DNA of 52,743 nucleotides, taken from the NCBI RefSeq assembly GCF_020532645.1, contig NZ_JAJAUZ010000052.1, positions 1 through 52,743 of the forward strand, read 5' to 3'. This DNA comes from Streptomyces bambusae (GTDB lineage: Bacteria > Actinomycetota > Actinomycetes > Streptomycetales > Streptomycetaceae). The translations under genes and the position numbers were made by a program. Under the pieces are notes generated by a model that worked only from the letters and a program-made list of their open reading frames with translations, made no database searches and was not told where the DNA came from. Below are positions 33,747-41,536 of the stretch, piece after piece (position 1 is the first letter of the stretch; every line of letters begins with the position of its first letter).

Positions 33747-33788
33747 GGCCCCGCCGTGTCCCCGGGGAGCCGGGGACACGGCGGGGCC
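33747..33788 (-). terminator. Strong terminator between kinase 1 and response regulator
   Basis: A perfect 19-bp stem (33747-33765 with 33770-33788) with a GGAG tetraloop starts 15 nt past the kinase 1 stop codon. It indicates separate transcription of kinase and regulator. Confidence 0.85.
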
Positions 33789-33802
33789 GTGGGGCCGAAG
33801 GA

Positions 33803-35152
33803 TCAGCGGCGGCCGCCGGGGCCGCCGGGGCCGGCGGGCCGGACGCGCCAGGGCAGCTCGGCCGTGACACGGGTGCCGCCGGCCGGCGGCGAGTCCACGA
33901 TCAGGACGCCGTCCACGGCCCCGATCCGCTCGGCCAGCCCGGCGAGCCCGCTGCCCGGGGCGGCCTGCGCCCCGCCGCGCCCGTCGTCCACGACCTGGAT
34001 CAGCAGCCGGTCCGCCGCCCGCCACACGTCCACCGCCGCGGTCCGGGCCCGCGCGTGCTTGCCGATGTTGGCCAGCAGCTCGGAGACCGTGAAGTACGCG
34101 ATCCCCTCGATCGCCTCGGCCGGCCGCTCCGGCAGGTCCACCGAGACGGCGACCCCGCCCGGCACCGGACACCGGGAGGCGATGGCCGACAGCGCCGCGT
34201 CGAGGCCGCGGTCGGTCAGGATCGCCGGGTGGATGCCCCGGGCGAGGTCCCGCAGCTCCTGGAGGGCGATCTTCACCTCGCCGTGCGCCTCGTCCACCAT
34301 GCGGGCCGCGGCCTGCGGGTCCTCGGCCAGCTTCTCCTTCGCCAGCCCCAGGTCCATGGCCAGCGCGACCAGCCGGGCCTGCGCCCCGTCGTGCAGGTCC
34401 CGCTCGATGCGGCGCAGGTCGGCGGCGGCGGTGTCCACCACCACCCCGCGGTCCGACTCCAGCTCCGTCACCCGGGCCGCCATCCGCGACGGACCCAGCA
34501 GCCCGCGGATCAGGCCCCGGTCCACCGCCGCGAAACCGCGCACCAGCCACGGCGTGACCAGCACGAGGAGCAGCCCGGCCACCGAGGTCAGGGCGATCCG
34601 CAGCGGGGAGTCCAGATAGAAGGTGTGGTCGCCGTTTTGGAACAGCTGGAGCCCCGGCATGTCCGTGAACGCCGGGAACACCCAGAACCACAGCGGGTAC
34701 AGCAGCGCCGCCCAGCCGTAGACCACGAACACCAGCGACACCGTGAACGTGAACACCGCCCACGGGAAGTGGACGAGCGAGTACAGCATGTGCCGCCAGG
34801 AGGCCCCGCTCTTCAGCATCGCGACCATCCAGCCGAGCGCCCCGCCCCGGGCCGCCCGCACCGGCTCCGGATCCGCCACCTCCGTGCCCAGCAGCATCCG
34901 GGCCCGTCCCCGCTCCACCGCGCCGAAGCCGCGGCACATCGCGAGTGCGGCCGCGAGAACCGGGACGCCGAGGAAGGTCACCAGCAGGCCGGCGCCCAGG
35001 GAGAGGCCGGTCAGGGCGAAGGCGAAGTAGAGGCTGCTCAGCGGCAGCCCGAGCATCAGATGCCCGAACTCGCGCCAGGTCCGCGCCTCGAACGGGGCCC
35101 GGAGCGCCGGGGGGAGCCGCCGGCGGGTCGCGCCGCCCGTGCTGGTGTCCAT
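33803..35152 (-). CDS. Sensor histidine kinase 1 (NarX-type, paralogue of kinase 2)
   Basis: This 449-aa membrane kinase has an N-terminal 'putative sensor' membrane domain with about four to five helices between 30 and 205. A HisKA_3 dimerisation domain follows with phosphoacceptor His254 in RDLHDGAQARL, then an ATPase domain with LLANIGKHARA and VVDDGRGG. The C-terminus is Pro/Gly-rich. From the H-box to the N-box the protein and even the DNA are almost identical to kinase 2, while the sensor regions differ. The ATG at 35152 is chosen because the longer open frame upstream is a shadow of kinase 2. Confidence 0.88.
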   Translation of the reverse strand: MDTSTGGATRRRLPPALRAPFEARTWREFGHLMLGLPLSSLYFAFALTGLSLGAGLLVTFLGVPVLAAALAMCRGFGAVERGRARMLLGTEVADPEPVRAARGGALGWMVAMLKSGASWRHMLYSLVHFPWAVFTFTVSLVFVVYGWAALLYPLWFWVFPAFTDMPGLQLFQNGDHTFYLDSPLRIALTSVAGLLLVLVTPWLVRGFAAVDRGLIRGLLGPSRMAARVTELESDRGVVVDTAAADLRRIERDLHDGAQARLVALAMDLGLAKEKLAEDPQAAARMVDEAHGEVKIALQELRDLARGIHPAILTDRGLDAALSAIASRCPVPGGVAVSVDLPERPAEAIEGIAYFTVSELLANIGKHARARTAAVDVWRAADRLLIQVVDDGRGGAQAAPGSGLAGLAERIGAVDGVLIVDSPPAGGTRVTAELPWRVRPAGPGGPGGRR

Positions 35153-35246
35153 GTCTGAGTCCGTCCTGCGGGGGTCGTGGAGTGGTGCCTTCAGTTTCAC
35201 GGCCGGGTGGGTGCCGGGGCCATGGAGCGCTCCGGCGTCCCGGACG

Positions 35247-35258
35247 GGGGTTATCCCC
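35247..35258. promoter_or_regulatory. GGGG-TTAT-CCCC palindromic motif upstream of kinase 1
   Basis: This 12-bp element lies 95 nt before the kinase 1 start codon. Within ACGGGGG-N-TA-N-CCCCACCC, 19 nt long, it equals the site at 36662-36684 except for the two central-flank bases. It may be a shared operator or a promoter relic of the kinase duplication. Confidence 0.5.
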
Positions 35259-35388
35259 ACCCTGGGGACGGGGGCGGGCGATGCGGGTACGGCGGGGGAT
35301 CGGGGCAGGTCAGGGGGCAGGGGAGAAGCGGAACCGGCCGCGCCTGCCGCGCCTGCCGCGCCGGAGGCGAGCACGGCGGCGGTGTCAG

Positions 35389-36606
35389 TCAGGCCGTGGC
35401 CGGGCGGTCGCGCCACGGAAGCTCCGCCGTGACCACCGTGCCCCCGCCCGCCGGCGACTCCACGCGGAACACGCCGTCCACCGCGCCCAGCCGCTCCGTC
35501 AGCCCGGCCAGCCCCGAACCGCCGTCCGGCCGCGCCCCGCCGCGCCCGTCGTCCGCGACCCGGATCAGCAGCCGCGTCCCGGAGCGCCGCACCACGACGG
35601 AAGCAGTGCTCGCGCGCGCATGCTTGCTGACGTTGGTCAGCAGCTCGGAGACCGTGAAGTACGCGATCCCCTCGATCGCCTCGGCTGGCCGCCCCGGCAG
35701 GTCCACCGACACCGTCACCCCGCCCGGCACCGCGCACCGGGAGGCGATGGCCGACAGCGCCGCGTCGAGACCGCGGTCGGTCAGGACCGCCGGGTGGATG
35801 CCCCGGGCGAGGTCCCGCAGCTCCTGCAGGGCGATCTTCACCTCGCCGTGCGCCTCGTCCACCATGAGGGCCGCCGCGTCCGGGTCCTCCAGCAGCTTCT
35901 CCTTCGCCAGCCCCAGCCCCATCGCGAGGGCCACCAGCCGGGCCTGCGCCCCGTCGTGCAGGTCCCGCTCGATGCGGCGCAGGTCGGCGGCGGCCGTGTC
36001 CACCACCACCCCGCGGTCCGACTCCAGCTCGGCGATCCGCCGTTCCAGCTCGTCCGACGGCGACAGCAGGCCGCGGACCATCGCCCGGTCCACGTACGCC
36101 ATGGCCCGCACCAGGTAGGGGAGCACCGGCCAGAGGACGAACACCGCCACGGTCACCAGCGTGAAGGTCAGCACCCCCCACGGCAGTCGGACCGCATGGA
36201 ACAGCACGGTCCGCCAGGCCACCGGGTCCTTCAGGCTCGTCCACAGCCAGGGGAAGAAGCCGCCCGCCCGGCCGCTCGCCGGGATCGGCGTCGGCTCGTC
36301 GACCCGCAGACCGAGCAGCCACCGCGCCCGGGCTCGTTCGGCCTTGCCCAGCTGCCGTGCCCCGAAGAGGCCGAAAGCGAGCAGCGGAAGACCGATCGCC
36401 GTCACCGACAGACCGCCGGCGACACCGACCATGACAACTACGTAAACAAATCCGATGATCGTGAACGGCAGGTTCGTCAGCAGGTACGCCATCTCCCGCA
36501 CGGTCACCGCCGCGAGCACCGGTCGTACCGGCGGCGGCCGGTCGTCCTGCCGGTCGTCGGGGGCGGCACCGGGGCCGGCGCCGGGAACAGGGGTGGTCGT
36601 GGTCAT
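35389..36606 (-). CDS. Sensor histidine kinase 2 (NarX-type, paralogue of kinase 1)
   Basis: This 405-aa membrane kinase has a 35-residue Pro/Asp-rich cytoplasmic lead, about four membrane helices (about 41-165) of the 'putative sensor' type, a HisKA_3 domain with His217 in RDLHDGAQARL, and an ATPase domain with LLTNVSKHARA and VADDGRGG. It lacks the extra membrane segment of kinase 1 near residues 185-205. The ATG is at 36606. It is divergent from nuoA2 across 148 bp, which suggests this signalling locus is linked to the second nuo cluster. Confidence 0.88.
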   Translation of the reverse strand: MTTTTPVPGAGPGAAPDDRQDDRPPPVRPVLAAVTVREMAYLLTNLPFTIIGFVYVVVMVGVAGGLSVTAIGLPLLAFGLFGARQLGKAERARARWLLGLRVDEPTPIPASGRAGGFFPWLWTSLKDPVAWRTVLFHAVRLPWGVLTFTLVTVAVFVLWPVLPYLVRAMAYVDRAMVRGLLSPSDELERRIAELESDRGVVVDTAAADLRRIERDLHDGAQARLVALAMGLGLAKEKLLEDPDAAALMVDEAHGEVKIALQELRDLARGIHPAVLTDRGLDAALSAIASRCAVPGGVTVSVDLPGRPAEAIEGIAYFTVSELLTNVSKHARASTASVVVRRSGTRLLIRVADDGRGGARPDGGSGLAGLTERLGAVDGVFRVESPAGGGTVVTAELPWRDRPATA

Positions 36607-36668
36607 GCCCGACAGCCTGCCGGGTGCCGCACCGCCCGTGCCATGGGCCGGCCAGGAGGCGGTGAACG

Positions 36669-36680
36669 GGGGATAACCCC
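36669..36680. promoter_or_regulatory. GGGG-ATAA-CCCC palindromic motif between kinase 2 and nuoA2
   Basis: The motif sits in the 148-bp divergent region, 62 nt from the kinase 2 start and about 75 nt from the nuoA2 start. It repeats the element upstream of kinase 1, in the same orientation and with the same flanks. A TAGACT (36701-36706) just right of it could be a -10 box for nuoA2. Confidence 0.5.
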
Positions 36681-36754
36681 ACCCCGTGTGAGGCAGGCCC
36701 TAGACTCCCGTCCGTAACAGATCGTGGACAGAGGTCAGGGAGCGAGGAGCGGAC

Positions 36755-37165
36755 GTGCCGGACGACCCGACGGTTTCGACCGTCACGGTGCTCGCAGCCG
36801 AATATTTCCGGAGCTATTCGGTCGTCGGACTGCTCGCTGTGGTCGGCGTGCTCTTCGTCGCCGTGGCCTTCGGCGCCGGCCGGCTGCTGCGGCCGATGGT
36901 GCCGACCCCCGAGAAGCTCCTGACGTACGAGTGCGGCGTGGACCCCGTCGGCGAGGGCTGGGCGCACACCCAGGTCCGCTACTACGTGTACGCGTTCCTC
37001 TACGTCATCTTCGCCGTGGACTCGATCTTCCTGTTCCCGTGGGCGACGGTGTTCGCCGCTGCCGGATACGGCGCCACGACCCTGGTCGAGATGTTCGTCT
37101 TCCTGGGCTTCCTGGCCGTCGGCCTGCTCTACGCATGGAAGAAGGGCGTCCTCGAATGGACGTGA
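36755..37165 (+). CDS. nuoA2: Complex I subunit A, second cluster
   Basis: This 136-aa membrane protein is the NuoA paralogue that opens the second nuo cluster. Three hydrophobic helices and the conserved loop LTYECGVDPVGEGW with its Cys are present. The GTG at 36755 is preceded by GAGGAG. The end overlaps nuoB2 by 10 nt. It is only moderately similar to NuoA1, so it is not a recent copy. Confidence 0.93.
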   Translation: MPDDPTVSTVTVLAAEYFRSYSVVGLLAVVGVLFVAVAFGAGRLLRPMVPTPEKLLTYECGVDPVGEGWAHTQVRYYVYAFLYVIFAVDSIFLFPWATVFAAAGYGATTLVEMFVFLGFLAVGLLYAWKKGVLEWT

Positions 37166-37773
37166 CACCGGACGTGACCCCGGGCGCCGCACCGGAACTG
37201 CTGCCCGAGCCCAGGCGGCTGGGGGTGCTCTCCCGGCTCGCCCCGGAGCCGATGAAGGTGGTCCTCAACTGGGGCCGCCGTTACAGCCTGTGGGTCTTCA
37301 ACTTCGGACTCGCCTGCTGCGCGATCGAGTTCATCGCCGCCTCCATGGCCCGGCACGACTTCATCCGGCTCGGCGTGATCCCCTTCGCGCCCGGCCCCCG
37401 CCAGGCCGACCTGATGATCGTCTCCGGCACCGTCACCGACAAGATGGCCCCCGCCGTCAAGCGGCTGTACGAGCAGATGCCCGAGCCGAAGTACGTGATC
37501 TCCTTCGGCGCCTGCTCCAACTGCGGCGGCCCGTACTGGGACTCGTACTCCGTCACCAAGGGCGTCGACCAGATCATTCCGGTCGACGTCTACGTGCCCG
37601 GCTGCCCGCCCCGTCCCGAGGCGCTGCTCCAGGGAATCCTCAAGCTCCAGGAGAAGATCGCCCGGGAGTCGCTCGACGAGCGCTACAGCTCCCCGAGGCC
37701 GTCCACCACCGCCCTGACGAGCGGTCTGGTCACCCCGCCGCCCGCCCCCGAGACCGCGGAGGACCGGGCGTGA
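37156..37773 (+). CDS. nuoB2: Complex I subunit B, second cluster
   Basis: This 205-aa N2-cluster subunit keeps all four ligands: Cys54, Cys55, Cys120 and Cys150. The loop after the third Cys is SNCGGPYWDSY, one residue longer than in NuoB1 (SSGGMFNNY) and with an extra Cys123. I associate this loop style with complex-I relatives that do not use NADH, from memory. The ATG at 37156 has GAAGGG upstream. GTGA overlap with nuoC2. Confidence 0.94.
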   Translation: MDVTPDVTPGAAPELLPEPRRLGVLSRLAPEPMKVVLNWGRRYSLWVFNFGLACCAIEFIAASMARHDFIRLGVIPFAPGPRQADLMIVSGTVTDKMAPAVKRLYEQMPEPKYVISFGACSNCGGPYWDSYSVTKGVDQIIPVDVYVPGCPPRPEALLQGILKLQEKIARESLDERYSSPRPSTTALTSGLVTPPPAPETAEDRA

Positions 37774-39008
37774 ACGCGTACGACGGACTGCCCGGCAACG
37801 TCGCCGAGCTCTTCGGCGCCGAGGCCACCGCCGAAGCCGCCTACGACCTGCTGACCGTGGACGTGCCGGCCGGCGACTGGATCGCCGCCCTCGAAACCGC
37901 CCGCGACAAGCTGGGCTGCACGTACTTCGACTGGCTGAGCGCCGTGGACGAGCCGGGCACCGGCTTCCGCGTGTGCGCGCACGTCGCCGCCCTCGAAGGC
38001 GGCCGGGTCCGCCGGCTCCTGCTGCGCACCACCGTGCCGCACGCGGCGGCCGTGCTGCCGACCGCGATCCCCGTGTACGCGGGCGCCGCCTGGCACGAGC
38101 GCGAGACGCACGAGATGTTCGGGGTCTCCTTCACCGACCACCCGCACCTGGTGCCGCTGCTGCTGCCGGAGAACTTCGAAGGCCACCCGCTGCGCAAGGA
38201 CTTCGTCCTGGCCGCCCGCGTGGCCAAGGCCTGGCCGGGCGCCAAGGAGCCCGGCGAGGGCGCCGACCACGGCGGCCCCAAGCGCCGCCAGATGCTCCCG
38301 CCGGGCGTCCCCGACCCCAACGACTGGGGTCCCATGAAGGGCCAGCTCCCGCCGGCCCCGGCCCGCCCGGCCCGCACCCCCCGCGCCGCGGGCGAAGGCC
38401 CGGCCCGCACCCCGCGCGCCGCAGGTGAAGGCCCGGCACGCGCCCCCCGCGCCCCCGGCGAGGCCCCGGCCCGCCGCACCCGCAGCGTGACGGAGGGCTC
38501 CGCAAGCCAGGCCGCGGACCCGGCGGCGGCTCCGGCCGCCGGCCCGGAGACCCCGGCCCGCCCGGTACGCCGCAGCCGCTCCGCTTCGGACGGCTCGGCC
38601 AGCCAGGCCACGCCGGCCACGGACGCGGCGCCCACGGACACCACGCCCGCGCAGCCGGAGACCCCGGCCCGCCCGGTACGCCGTAGCCGCTCGGCCGCCG
38701 ACGGCTCGGCGAGCCAGGCCCAGTCCCCGGCCGCCGCACCCGCCCGCCCGGCCCCCCGCAGCGCGGACGCCCCCTGGCACCACGCCCGCCCGGCCTTCGA
38801 CGAACCGGCCGCCGGGCCGGCAGCCGAAGAGGCCGCCGGGCCGACGGCCGAACCGGCAGCCGAAGAGGCCGCCGAGCCGGCCCCGAAGCCGGAGGCAGAG
38901 TCCGCCCGCGCCGCGGACCGCGAGACCGGGAAACCCGAGACCCCCCGGCCGGACCCGGCCGAGACCGCCGACACCCCCCACGAGACCGACAACGGAGGCA
39001 CCGCGTGA
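37770..39008 (+). CDS. nuoC2: Complex I subunit C, second cluster, with long low-complexity tail
   Basis: This 412-aa protein has a normal NuoC core in residues 1 to about 190, with TYFDWLSAVDEPG, WHERETHEMFG and GHPLRKDFVL. The remaining 220 residues are Pro/Ala/Arg/Glu-rich with repeats, including RTPRAAGEGPA-type units and three copies of a unit ending (S/D)GSASQA preceded by R-S-R-S. It is not a NuoD fusion. GTG start overlapping nuoB2, and GTGA overlap with nuoH2. No nuoD follows, unlike the first operon. Confidence 0.9.
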   Translation: MNAYDGLPGNVAELFGAEATAEAAYDLLTVDVPAGDWIAALETARDKLGCTYFDWLSAVDEPGTGFRVCAHVAALEGGRVRRLLLRTTVPHAAAVLPTAIPVYAGAAWHERETHEMFGVSFTDHPHLVPLLLPENFEGHPLRKDFVLAARVAKAWPGAKEPGEGADHGGPKRRQMLPPGVPDPNDWGPMKGQLPPAPARPARTPRAAGEGPARTPRAAGEGPARAPRAPGEAPARRTRSVTEGSASQAADPAAAPAAGPETPARPVRRSRSASDGSASQATPATDAAPTDTTPAQPETPARPVRRSRSAADGSASQAQSPAAAPARPAPRSADAPWHHARPAFDEPAAGPAAEEAAGPTAEPAAEEAAEPAPKPEAESARAADRETGKPETPRPDPAETADTPHETDNGGTA

Positions 39009-39973
39009 ACGACGTCCTCGACGTCGCGCTGCGACTCATCGTCGTCTTCGCGGTCTTCCTCGTGATGCCGCTCGTCATCGGGCAGACCGAGCACAAGGTC
39101 ATGGCCCACATGCAGGGCCGCCTCGGCCCCATGTACGCCGGCGGCTTCCACGGCTGGGCCCAGCTCGTCGCCGACGGCGTGAAGTTCGCGCAGAAGGAAG
39201 ACATCGTCCCGGCCAACGCCGACCGCCGCGTCTTCCAGCTCGCCCCCGCCGTCGCCCTGCTGCCGTACCTCCTCGTCCTGCTGGTGATCCCGGTCGGCCG
39301 CGGCGAAGGCGCCGTCGGCCAGGTCATCGACGCCGGCGTGTTCTTCGCGCTCGCCGTCATGGGCGTGGGAGTCCTCGGCAGTCTGATGGCCGGCTGGGCC
39401 TCCGCCAACAAGTTCTCCCTGCTCGGCGGCCTCCGTACGGCCGCCCAGCTGCTCGCGTACGAGCTGCCCATGCTGCTCGCCGCCGCCTCCGTCGCCATGG
39501 CCGCCGGCACCGTCTCCCTGCCCGGCATCGTCGAGGCCTTCGAATGGTGGTGGCTGCCCTGGCAGATCACCGGCGCCCTGGTCTTCTTCGTCGCCGGCCT
39601 CGCCGAACTCCAGCGCCCGCCCTTCGACATGCCGGTCGCCGACTCCGAGATCATCTTCGGCGCGTACACCGAGTACACCGGCCTGCGCTTCGCCCTGTTC
39701 CTGCTCGCCGAGTACGCCGGCATCGTCGTGCTCTGCGCCCTGACCACCGTCCTCTTCCTCGGCGGCTGGCACGGCCCGTTCGGCGGCGACGGACTCGGCT
39801 GGGTCTGGACCCTCCTGAAGATCGCCCTCCTCGCCTTCGCCGTCATCTGGCTCCGCGTCACCTACCCGCGACTGCGCGAGGACCAGCTCCAGAAGCTCGC
39901 CTGGACCACACTCATCCCGCTCGCGCTCGCTCAGATCGCGCTCACCGGCATCGTGAAGGTGGCGATCGGATAA
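39005..39973 (+). CDS. nuoH2: Complex I subunit H, second cluster
   Basis: This 322-aa membrane subunit joins the arms and lines the quinone tunnel. Motifs are MQGRLGPMYAGGFHGW, the acidic loop PFDMPVADSEIIFGAYTEYTG, and ADGVKFAQKEDIVP. It is 136 residues shorter than NuoH1 because it lacks the long tail. GTG start overlapping nuoC2; TAATG overlap with nuoI2. Confidence 0.94.
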   Translation: MNDVLDVALRLIVVFAVFLVMPLVIGQTEHKVMAHMQGRLGPMYAGGFHGWAQLVADGVKFAQKEDIVPANADRRVFQLAPAVALLPYLLVLLVIPVGRGEGAVGQVIDAGVFFALAVMGVGVLGSLMAGWASANKFSLLGGLRTAAQLLAYELPMLLAAASVAMAAGTVSLPGIVEAFEWWWLPWQITGALVFFVAGLAELQRPPFDMPVADSEIIFGAYTEYTGLRFALFLLAEYAGIVVLCALTTVLFLGGWHGPFGGDGLGWVWTLLKIALLAFAVIWLRVTYPRLREDQLQKLAWTTLIPLALAQIALTGIVKVAIG

Positions 39974-40548
39974 TGCCCATCCCCGGATCCGGCCTGGCCA
40001 AGGGCCTCGCCGTCACCCTGCGGACGATGACCCGCCGCTCCCACACCGCCCAGTACCCCGACGTCCAGCCCGACCTCCCGCCGCGCAGCCGCGGCGTCAT
40101 CGGCCTGTTCGAGGAGAACTGCACCGTGTGCATGCTGTGCGCGCGCGAGTGCCCCGACTGGTGCATCTACATCGACTCCCACAAGGAGACCGTGCCCGCC
40201 GCCGCCCCCGGCGGCCGCGAGCGCAGCCGCAACGTCCTCGACCGCTTCGCGATCGACTTCTCGCTCTGCATGTACTGCGGCATCTGCATCGAGGTGTGCC
40301 CCTTCGACGCCCTCTTCTGGTCGCCGGAGTTCGAGTACGCGGAGACGGACATCCGCGACCTCACCCACGAGCGCGACAAGCTCCGCGAGTGGATGTGGAC
40401 CGTCCCGGCCCCGCCCGCCCTCGACCCCGCGGCCGAGGAGCCCAAGGAGGTCGCGGCCGCCCGCAAGGCCGTCGAGAAGCTGGAGGCGGCCGCCGCCCAG
40501 GCCGACACCCCGACCGACCCCGCCCCCGAGGGAGGTGCAGGCGCATGA
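39973..40548 (+). CDS. nuoI2: Complex I subunit I, second cluster
   Basis: This 191-aa ferredoxin-type subunit carries two 4Fe-4S motifs, CTVCMLCARECP and CMYCGICIEVCP, for N6a and N6b. In an E/F/G-less complex these would be the entry point for electrons. The C-terminal 50 residues are Ala/Glu/Pro-rich. The ATG at 39973 sits in a TAATG overlap; ATGA overlap with nuoJ2. Confidence 0.94.
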   Translation: MPIPGSGLAKGLAVTLRTMTRRSHTAQYPDVQPDLPPRSRGVIGLFEENCTVCMLCARECPDWCIYIDSHKETVPAAAPGGRERSRNVLDRFAIDFSLCMYCGICIEVCPFDALFWSPEFEYAETDIRDLTHERDKLREWMWTVPAPPALDPAAEEPKEVAAARKAVEKLEAAAAQADTPTDPAPEGGAGA

Positions 40549-41165
40549 GCGCGCTCACCCTCGCCGCCGGCGCAGACCCCGGCTTCCTCTCCCCGACCGG
40601 GGTCGAGATCGCCTTCGTGCTCGTCGGCATCGCCACCCTCGGCGCCGCCCTCGTCAGCGTCACCACCAAGCAGCTCGTGCACGCCGCCCTCTGGCTGGTC
40701 GTCACCCTCGGCGGGATCGCCGTGGAGTACCTCCTGCTGACCGCCGAGTTCATCGCCTGGGTCCAGGTACTGATCTACGTCGGCTCCGTGGTCGTCCTCC
40801 TCCTCTTCGGCCTCATGCTCACCAGGGCGCCCATCGGCCGCTCCCCGGACGCCGACTCCGGCAACCGGTGGGCCGCCCTCGCCGTCGCCCTCGCCTCCGC
40901 AGCCGCCCTGGTCTGGGTGGTCGTCGACGCCTTCCGCACCACCTGGATCGACCTCGACGGGCCGGCCCAGGGCAGCACGAAGGTGTCCGGCGAGATCCTC
41001 TTCCGCCACTGGGTGCTGCCCTTCGAAGCGCTCAGCGTCCTGCTGCTGGCCGCCCTCGTCGGCGCGATCGTCCTGTCCCGCCAGAGCCCGGCCGACGCAC
41101 CCGCCGGCCCCGACGCACCCGCCGGCCCCGGCGCATCCGCCGGCTCCGACAAGGAGCACCGCTGA
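40545..41165 (+). CDS. nuoJ2: Complex I subunit J, second cluster
   Basis: This 206-aa membrane subunit has five hydrophobic segments. The helix 3 stretch VQVLIYVGSVVVLLLFGLML is the usual NuoJ signature. The C-terminal tail contains a short repeat (DAPAGP). It is about 60 residues shorter than NuoJ1. TGATG overlap with nuoK2. Confidence 0.93.
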   Translation: MSALTLAAGADPGFLSPTGVEIAFVLVGIATLGAALVSVTTKQLVHAALWLVVTLGGIAVEYLLLTAEFIAWVQVLIYVGSVVVLLLFGLMLTRAPIGRSPDADSGNRWAALAVALASAAALVWVVVDAFRTTWIDLDGPAQGSTKVSGEILFRHWVLPFEALSVLLLAALVGAIVLSRQSPADAPAGPDAPAGPGASAGSDKEHR

Positions 41166-41536
41166 TGCACCTCGCCTACCCCGCGGTCCTCGCGGCCCTC
41201 CTCTTCTGCACCGGCCTCTACGGAGTCCTCGCCCGCCGCAACGCCATCCTGGTCCTGATGTCCGTCGAGCTGATGCTCAACGCCGTCAACCTCAACCTGG
41301 TGGCCTTCGACGTCTGGCTCCGCGACACCCTGCACGCCGGCCAGGCCCTCACCCTCTTCACCATCGCCATCGCCGCCGCCGAGATCGGCATCGGCCTCGC
41401 GATCGTGCTGATGGTCTACCGCAACCGCGGCACCGCCGACATCGACCGGCTGCGGGACACCGCCGAAGGCCACGAGCCCGCTCCGACCACCGACGCCGCC
41501 CCGACCGCGGACCGCGCCACCGGAGCCGCCGCGTGA
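41165..41536 (+). CDS. nuoK2: Complex I subunit K, second cluster
   Basis: This 123-aa three-helix subunit retains both conserved membrane glutamates, in MSVELMLNAVNLNLVAF and IAAAEIGIGLAIVLM. A 25-residue soluble tail follows. Starts in a TGATG overlap with nuoJ2 and overlaps the nuoL2 GTG. Confidence 0.94.
   Translation: MHLAYPAVLAALLFCTGLYGVLARRNAILVLMSVELMLNAVNLNLVAFDVWLRDTLHAGQALTLFTIAIAAAEIGIGLAIVLMVYRNRGTADIDRLRDTAEGHEPAPTTDAAPTADRATGAAA

Noticed and set aside
33803..37192. A single 1129-codon minus-strand frame across both kinases
   Set aside because: Only residues from the ATG at 35152 are kinase 1; the rest is the kinase 2 region in the wrong frame with Gly/Arg-rich shadow sequence.
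37770..39008. NuoC2 tail as a fused NuoD
   Set aside because: The tail has no NMGPQHPSTHG-type motif and is only Pro/Ala/Arg repeats.
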